A DNA stretch of 64,000 nt, from assembly GCA_050174775.1 (NCBI GenBank), contig JBFXJP010000004.1, positions 1 to 64,000 of the forward strand, written 5' to 3'. This DNA comes from CAYPGJ01 sp050174775. GTDB taxonomy: Bacteria > Planctomycetota > Phycisphaerae > Phycisphaerales > UBA1924. Positions 60,938 through 64,000 of the stretch are shown here, piece by piece (positions within the stretch are counted from its first letter, which is position 1; every line of letters starts with the position of its first letter). A program made the position numbers and the translations under genes. A model generated the notes under the pieces. The model saw only the letters and a program-made list of their open reading frames with translations. It had not been told where the DNA came from and searched no databases.

Positions 60938-63505
60938 ATGCCTCTCGATGTGCCAAACGACGCCTCGACAACCCCCACAAAGAAACTCGGCGCGTTCTCC
61001 GGCGTTTTCACGCCCTCGCTCCTCACCATCCTCGGCCTCATCCTCTTCCTCCGACTCGGCTACGTCGTCGGCAACGGCGGACTCCTCCAGTCCATCGCCA
61101 TCCTCGCCATCGCCACCGCCATCTCACTCCTCACCTCCCTCTCCCTCTCCGCCATCGCCACCAACATCACCGTCAAAAAAGGCGGTGACTACTACCTCAT
61201 CTCGCGAACTCTCGGCCCCGCGTTCGGCGGCGCCATCGGCGCTGTCCTCTTCCTCGCGCAAGCCATCTCCGTAGCCTTCTACTGCGTCGGCTTCGGTGAA
61301 GCCGCCTCCGCCATCATCGACCTCGACCACCCACGCGCCACCCAACTCCTGGCGGCCGGCGCCGTCGGCCTCCTCTTCTGCTTCGCATGGGCCGGCGCCG
61401 ACTGGGCTTCCAAACTCCAGACCCTCATCCTCGTCATCCTCACCGCGGCCCTCGTCTCCTTCTTCCTCGGCGCCGCCGGGCTCTTCTCCATCCACGACTT
61501 CAACGCCGCAATCTCGCCCATCCAGCGCTCACCCGGCTTCTGGGTCCTCTTCGCCGTCTTCTTCCCGGCCGTCACCGGCTTCACCCAGGGCGTCAGCATG
61601 TCGGGCGATCTCAAGAACCCCGGCCGCGCCATCCCCGTCGGCATCCTCTCCGCCGTCGGCGTCTCCACACTCGTCTACCTCGCGCTCATCTTCCTCCTGG
61701 CCGGAACCGTCCCCCTCGAATCGCTCGCCACCGACATGGGCGCCGCGCGACGCATCTCCTCCGTCGGCTGGCTCTTCGACGCAGGCGTCATCGCCGCAAC
61801 CATCTCCTCAGGCATGGCCTCCTTCCTCGGCGCCCCGCGCATCCTCCAGTCCCTCGCGCAGGACCGTATCGTCCTCGCCCTCACCCCGTTCGCCAAAGGC
61901 GCGGGCCCCTCCGAAAACCCACGACGCGCCACCGTCCTCACCCTGGGCATCGCACTGGCCGTCGTCGCCATCGGAGGACTCAACCTCATCGCAGGCCTCG
62001 TCTCCATGTTCTTCCTCGTCTCCTACGGACTCCTCAACTACGCCACCTACTACGAAGCACGATCCAAGAGCCCCTCCTTCCGCCCGCGCTTCCGCTTCTT
62101 CAACGCACACCTCTCCCTCCTCGGCGCCATCGGCTGCGCCGGCGTCATGGTCGCCATCGATCTCGCCTCCGGACTCGTCGCCCTCGTCATCCTCTTCGGC
62201 CTCTTCGAGTTCCTCCGCCGAACCGTCGGCCCCGTCGGCTGGGCCGACTCCACCCGCTCCTACCACCTGCACGAAGTCCGCAACCACCTCCTTGAGATCG
62301 CCTACGACCCAGCACACGCTCGCGACTGGCGCCCCCACATCCTTGCCTTCTCCGACTCACCCGACCGACGAGACCACCTCCTCCGATTCGCCTCCTGGAT
62401 CTCCGCAGGAGCCGGCTTCACCACGGCCGTCCGCTTCATCAAGGGCGAAGGACCGCGCGTGCGCAGCGAGCGCATCGAAGCCGAGAAGACCCTCGCCAAA
62501 GAGCTCAAGGTCGGCGACTACGACGCCTTCCCGCTCGTCATCAACGGCCCCGACATCCTCGCCGCCTCGCGCATCATGCTCCAGTCCTACGGCGTCGGCC
62601 CCCTCCGCGCCAACACCATCCTCCTCAACTGGCTCGAGCAGGCCGAGTGGGACCGCGACGAGCACGCCGAGCGCCGCTACGGCGCCGCCCTCCGCGCCGC
62701 CCTCCGCCTGGGCAAGCACGTCCTCGTCCTCGAAGCCGAGGACGTCCAGTGGGAGCGCATCCACGCCACCCCCCACAAGGAACGGCGCATCGACATCTGG
62801 TGGTTCGATGACGATTCCTCGCGCCTCCTCCTCCTCCTCGCTTACCTCATGACCCGCAACGAGGACTGGGAGTACGCCACCCTCCGCGTCCTCGCGGCCG
62901 CCAAGCCCGACGAGCCCTCCGACCACACCCGCGAACGGCTCGAAGAGTTCCTCGACGACGCCCGCATCGACGCCGAAGCGGAAACCGTCCCCCTCGACGG
63001 CGCCGACGCCATCGTTCAGCACTCCGCCGACGCCACCATCGTCCTCTGCCCCTTCCGTGTCCGCCACGACCTCCCCTCCGACCCCTTCGGTGGCCTGCTC
63101 GAAGACCTCGTCTCCCGCCTCCCCGTCACCCTCCTCGCCATCGCGGCAGACGAGATCAACCTCTCACCAGAGCCCGACGAGGGCGTTGCCGCCGAGGAGC
63201 TCGAAGCCCTCGAACGCGCGAGGAAGGCCGAGGAGCTGGCGCGCCGCGCCGAGGAGGACGCCGACGAAGCCGCGGCCGAAGCCGAGCGAGAGATCGCCGA
63301 ACGCTTCCAGGAATTCATGGCCAAACGCACCAGCGCCACCCAGGACGCCGAATTTAACGAGCAGGTCGAGAAGCTCCGCGAGGAAGCCTCGCGCTCCGCC
63401 CGGCGCGCCGCAAAGGCCCGCGCCAAGGCCGACACAGCCCGCAAGGAGGCCGGCGTCACCGAACAGCCCGAGCCCGCGGACGCCCAGCCCGCGGATATGG
63501 AATGA
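60938..63505 (+). CDS. SLC12-like amino acid/cation-chloride transporter family protein
   Basis: A protein of about 855 residues. The N-terminal half is an APC-fold transporter with 12 predicted spans: GVFTPSLLTILGLILFLRLGYVVG is span 1 (core FTPSLLTILGLILFLR), then GGDYYLISRTLGPAFGG and GVSMSGDLKNPGRAIPVG, all typical of cation-chloride cotransporters (SLC12). The C-terminal cytosolic half has the SLC12 regulatory layout (WRPHILAFSDSPDRRDHLL, IDIWWFDDDSSRLLLLLAYL) and then a long Glu/Ala/Arg coiled coil (about residues 690-840). Ion specificity cannot be read. It may handle osmotic ion flux next to the sensing genes. Confidence 0.8.
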   Translation: MPLDVPNDASTTPTKKLGAFSGVFTPSLLTILGLILFLRLGYVVGNGGLLQSIAILAIATAISLLTSLSLSAIATNITVKKGGDYYLISRTLGPAFGGAIGAVLFLAQAISVAFYCVGFGEAASAIIDLDHPRATQLLAAGAVGLLFCFAWAGADWASKLQTLILVILTAALVSFFLGAAGLFSIHDFNAAISPIQRSPGFWVLFAVFFPAVTGFTQGVSMSGDLKNPGRAIPVGILSAVGVSTLVYLALIFLLAGTVPLESLATDMGAARRISSVGWLFDAGVIAATISSGMASFLGAPRILQSLAQDRIVLALTPFAKGAGPSENPRRATVLTLGIALAVVAIGGLNLIAGLVSMFFLVSYGLLNYATYYEARSKSPSFRPRFRFFNAHLSLLGAIGCAGVMVAIDLASGLVALVILFGLFEFLRRTVGPVGWADSTRSYHLHEVRNHLLEIAYDPAHARDWRPHILAFSDSPDRRDHLLRFASWISAGAGFTTAVRFIKGEGPRVRSERIEAEKTLAKELKVGDYDAFPLVINGPDILAASRIMLQSYGVGPLRANTILLNWLEQAEWDRDEHAERRYGAALRAALRLGKHVLVLEAEDVQWERIHATPHKERRIDIWWFDDDSSRLLLLLAYLMTRNEDWEYATLRVLAAAKPDEPSDHTRERLEEFLDDARIDAEAETVPLDGADAIVQHSADATIVLCPFRVRHDLPSDPFGGLLEDLVSRLPVTLLAIAADEINLSPEPDEGVAAEELEALERARKAEELARRAEEDADEAAAEAEREIAERFQEFMAKRTSATQDAEFNEQVEKLREEASRSARRAAKARAKADTARKEAGVTEQPEPADAQPADME

Positions 63506-63521
63506 CGTGGAGATATTCACA

Positions 63522-64000
63522 ATGGACTACGTGCAGCGAGCGCGCGAAACCACCGTTCCCGAAACATGGATCGACTCCCTCGAAGACCCACAGGACCGCG
63601 AGCTCCTCCGCGCCGACCTCGAGCACGCCCGCGCCTACGTCGACGCCATGCCCTGGCGCACCGACGTCGTCGAGCGACGCTTCGCCTGCGGCATGCCCGG
63701 CGCCGTCTCCCTCTTCCTCTTCGCCTTCGATCCCCCCGTCGCCGACACCGACTCACTCCTCTGGATCATCAGCGGAGACATCCCCACGGCCCACATCAGC
63801 GTCGACCACGCCACGCAGGACCCTTTCGAGACCTTCGAGTGCTACTGCGAACTCATGACCGACTGGTGCGCCGCGGCCGCTTCCGGTGAGCACGACGCCC
63901 TCGCGCGCGTCTTCCCCATCGACTTGACGCCCTCGCCGCGCAACGCCGACATCCTGCGCCAACGCATCGACGCCATCCGCACGCGCATCCTCCCCATGCT
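63522..64000 (+). CDS. Hypothetical protein, 3' end outside window
   Basis: At least 159 residues, cut by the window end. Starts MDYVQRARETTVPETW, 16 nt after the SLC12-like stop. Seen: EDPQDRELLRADLEHARAYVDAMPWRTDVVERRFACGMPG (core DLEHARAYVDAMPW), then FDPPVADTDSLLWIISGDIPTAHISVD and FETFECYCELMTDWC. Soluble, mixed alpha/beta, with two Cys near FECYCELM. No recognised family. Ribosome binding site is weak (GGAG 10 nt upstream). Probably co-transcribed with the transporter. Confidence 0.65.
   Translation, partial: MDYVQRARETTVPETWIDSLEDPQDRELLRADLEHARAYVDAMPWRTDVVERRFACGMPGAVSLFLFAFDPPVADTDSLLWIISGDIPTAHISVDHATQDPFETFECYCELMTDWCAAAASGEHDALARVFPIDLTPSPRNADILRQRIDAIRTRILPM

Overview
The window is high-GC bacterial chromosome. 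The most likely source is a planctomycete of the Phycisphaerae type. This is inferred from a TIGR03790-type secreted protein ending in a paired dockerin-like GD.NxD..N..DLN..L..FG tail, from Gram-negative outer-membrane lipoproteins (LptE-like, BamE-like), from a PadR-linked membrane protein with a C-terminal YSVGNDGDDDGG tail, and from low overall synteny with model bacteria. No 16S rRNA is present, so the assignment is not proven. I see no phage, transposase or CRISPR array; apart from one short inserted palindromic element, the gene content is core chromosome.

Layout. 1-3.5 kb: a broken duplicate of the hscA start with a palindromic repeat behind it, then hscA, a Lon-N-domain protein, a lipoprotein and an amidohydrolase-fold protein that lacks its metal ligands. 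4.6-15.6 kb: rplK-rplA-rplJ-rplL, a strong terminator, then rpoB-rpoC with its own candidate promoter and terminator. 15.6-18 kb: a PadR repressor with a near-perfect operator, overlapping a membrane protein gene. 18-28.2 kb: a protein of unknown function, isocitrate dehydrogenase, queD-ppk1 (overlapping), a degenerate HD-GYP protein, a phosphohexomutase and the dockerin-tailed secreted protein. 28.3-33.7 kb: DUF167, ftsH, lptE-like, a TPR envelope protein and a PIN/TRAM membrane protein. 33.76-38.4 kb: SRP RNA, dnaX (with a probable programmed -1 frameshift), ybaB, recR and rpoN. 38.4-44.9 kb: an ABC-2 permease, a structured leader and RNase Y, two small paralogous membrane proteins, an NhaD-like antiporter and tRNA-Ser(CGA). 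44.9-52.1 kb: an RND pump with its adaptor, divergent from an OmpR/EnvZ-type pair. 52.2-57.1 kb: a compact set of small envelope/stress proteins (DUF2383, entericidin-like, DUF1328, PRC-barrel, ElaB/YqjD-like, YqjE-like, BamE-like and two small hydrophilic proteins). 57.4-64 kb: a triple-PAS histidine kinase with a pseudo-receiver tail, two single-domain receivers, an SLC12-like transporter and a partial gene.

How the parts fit. The first two thirds is mainly information processing (ribosome, RNA polymerase, sigma-54, SRP, clamp loader, RecR, RNase Y) and envelope quality control. The last third looks like a sensing and envelope-stress region: an efflux pump facing a two-component system, a run of small stress proteins, a cytosolic PAS kinase with free receivers, and an ion/solute transporter. 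Several genes have a TANNNT -10-like box only 6-10 nt before the start codon and no Shine-Dalgarno, which suggests leaderless transcription. Third-position base preference switches between C-ending and G-ending blocks, in places inside a single gene.
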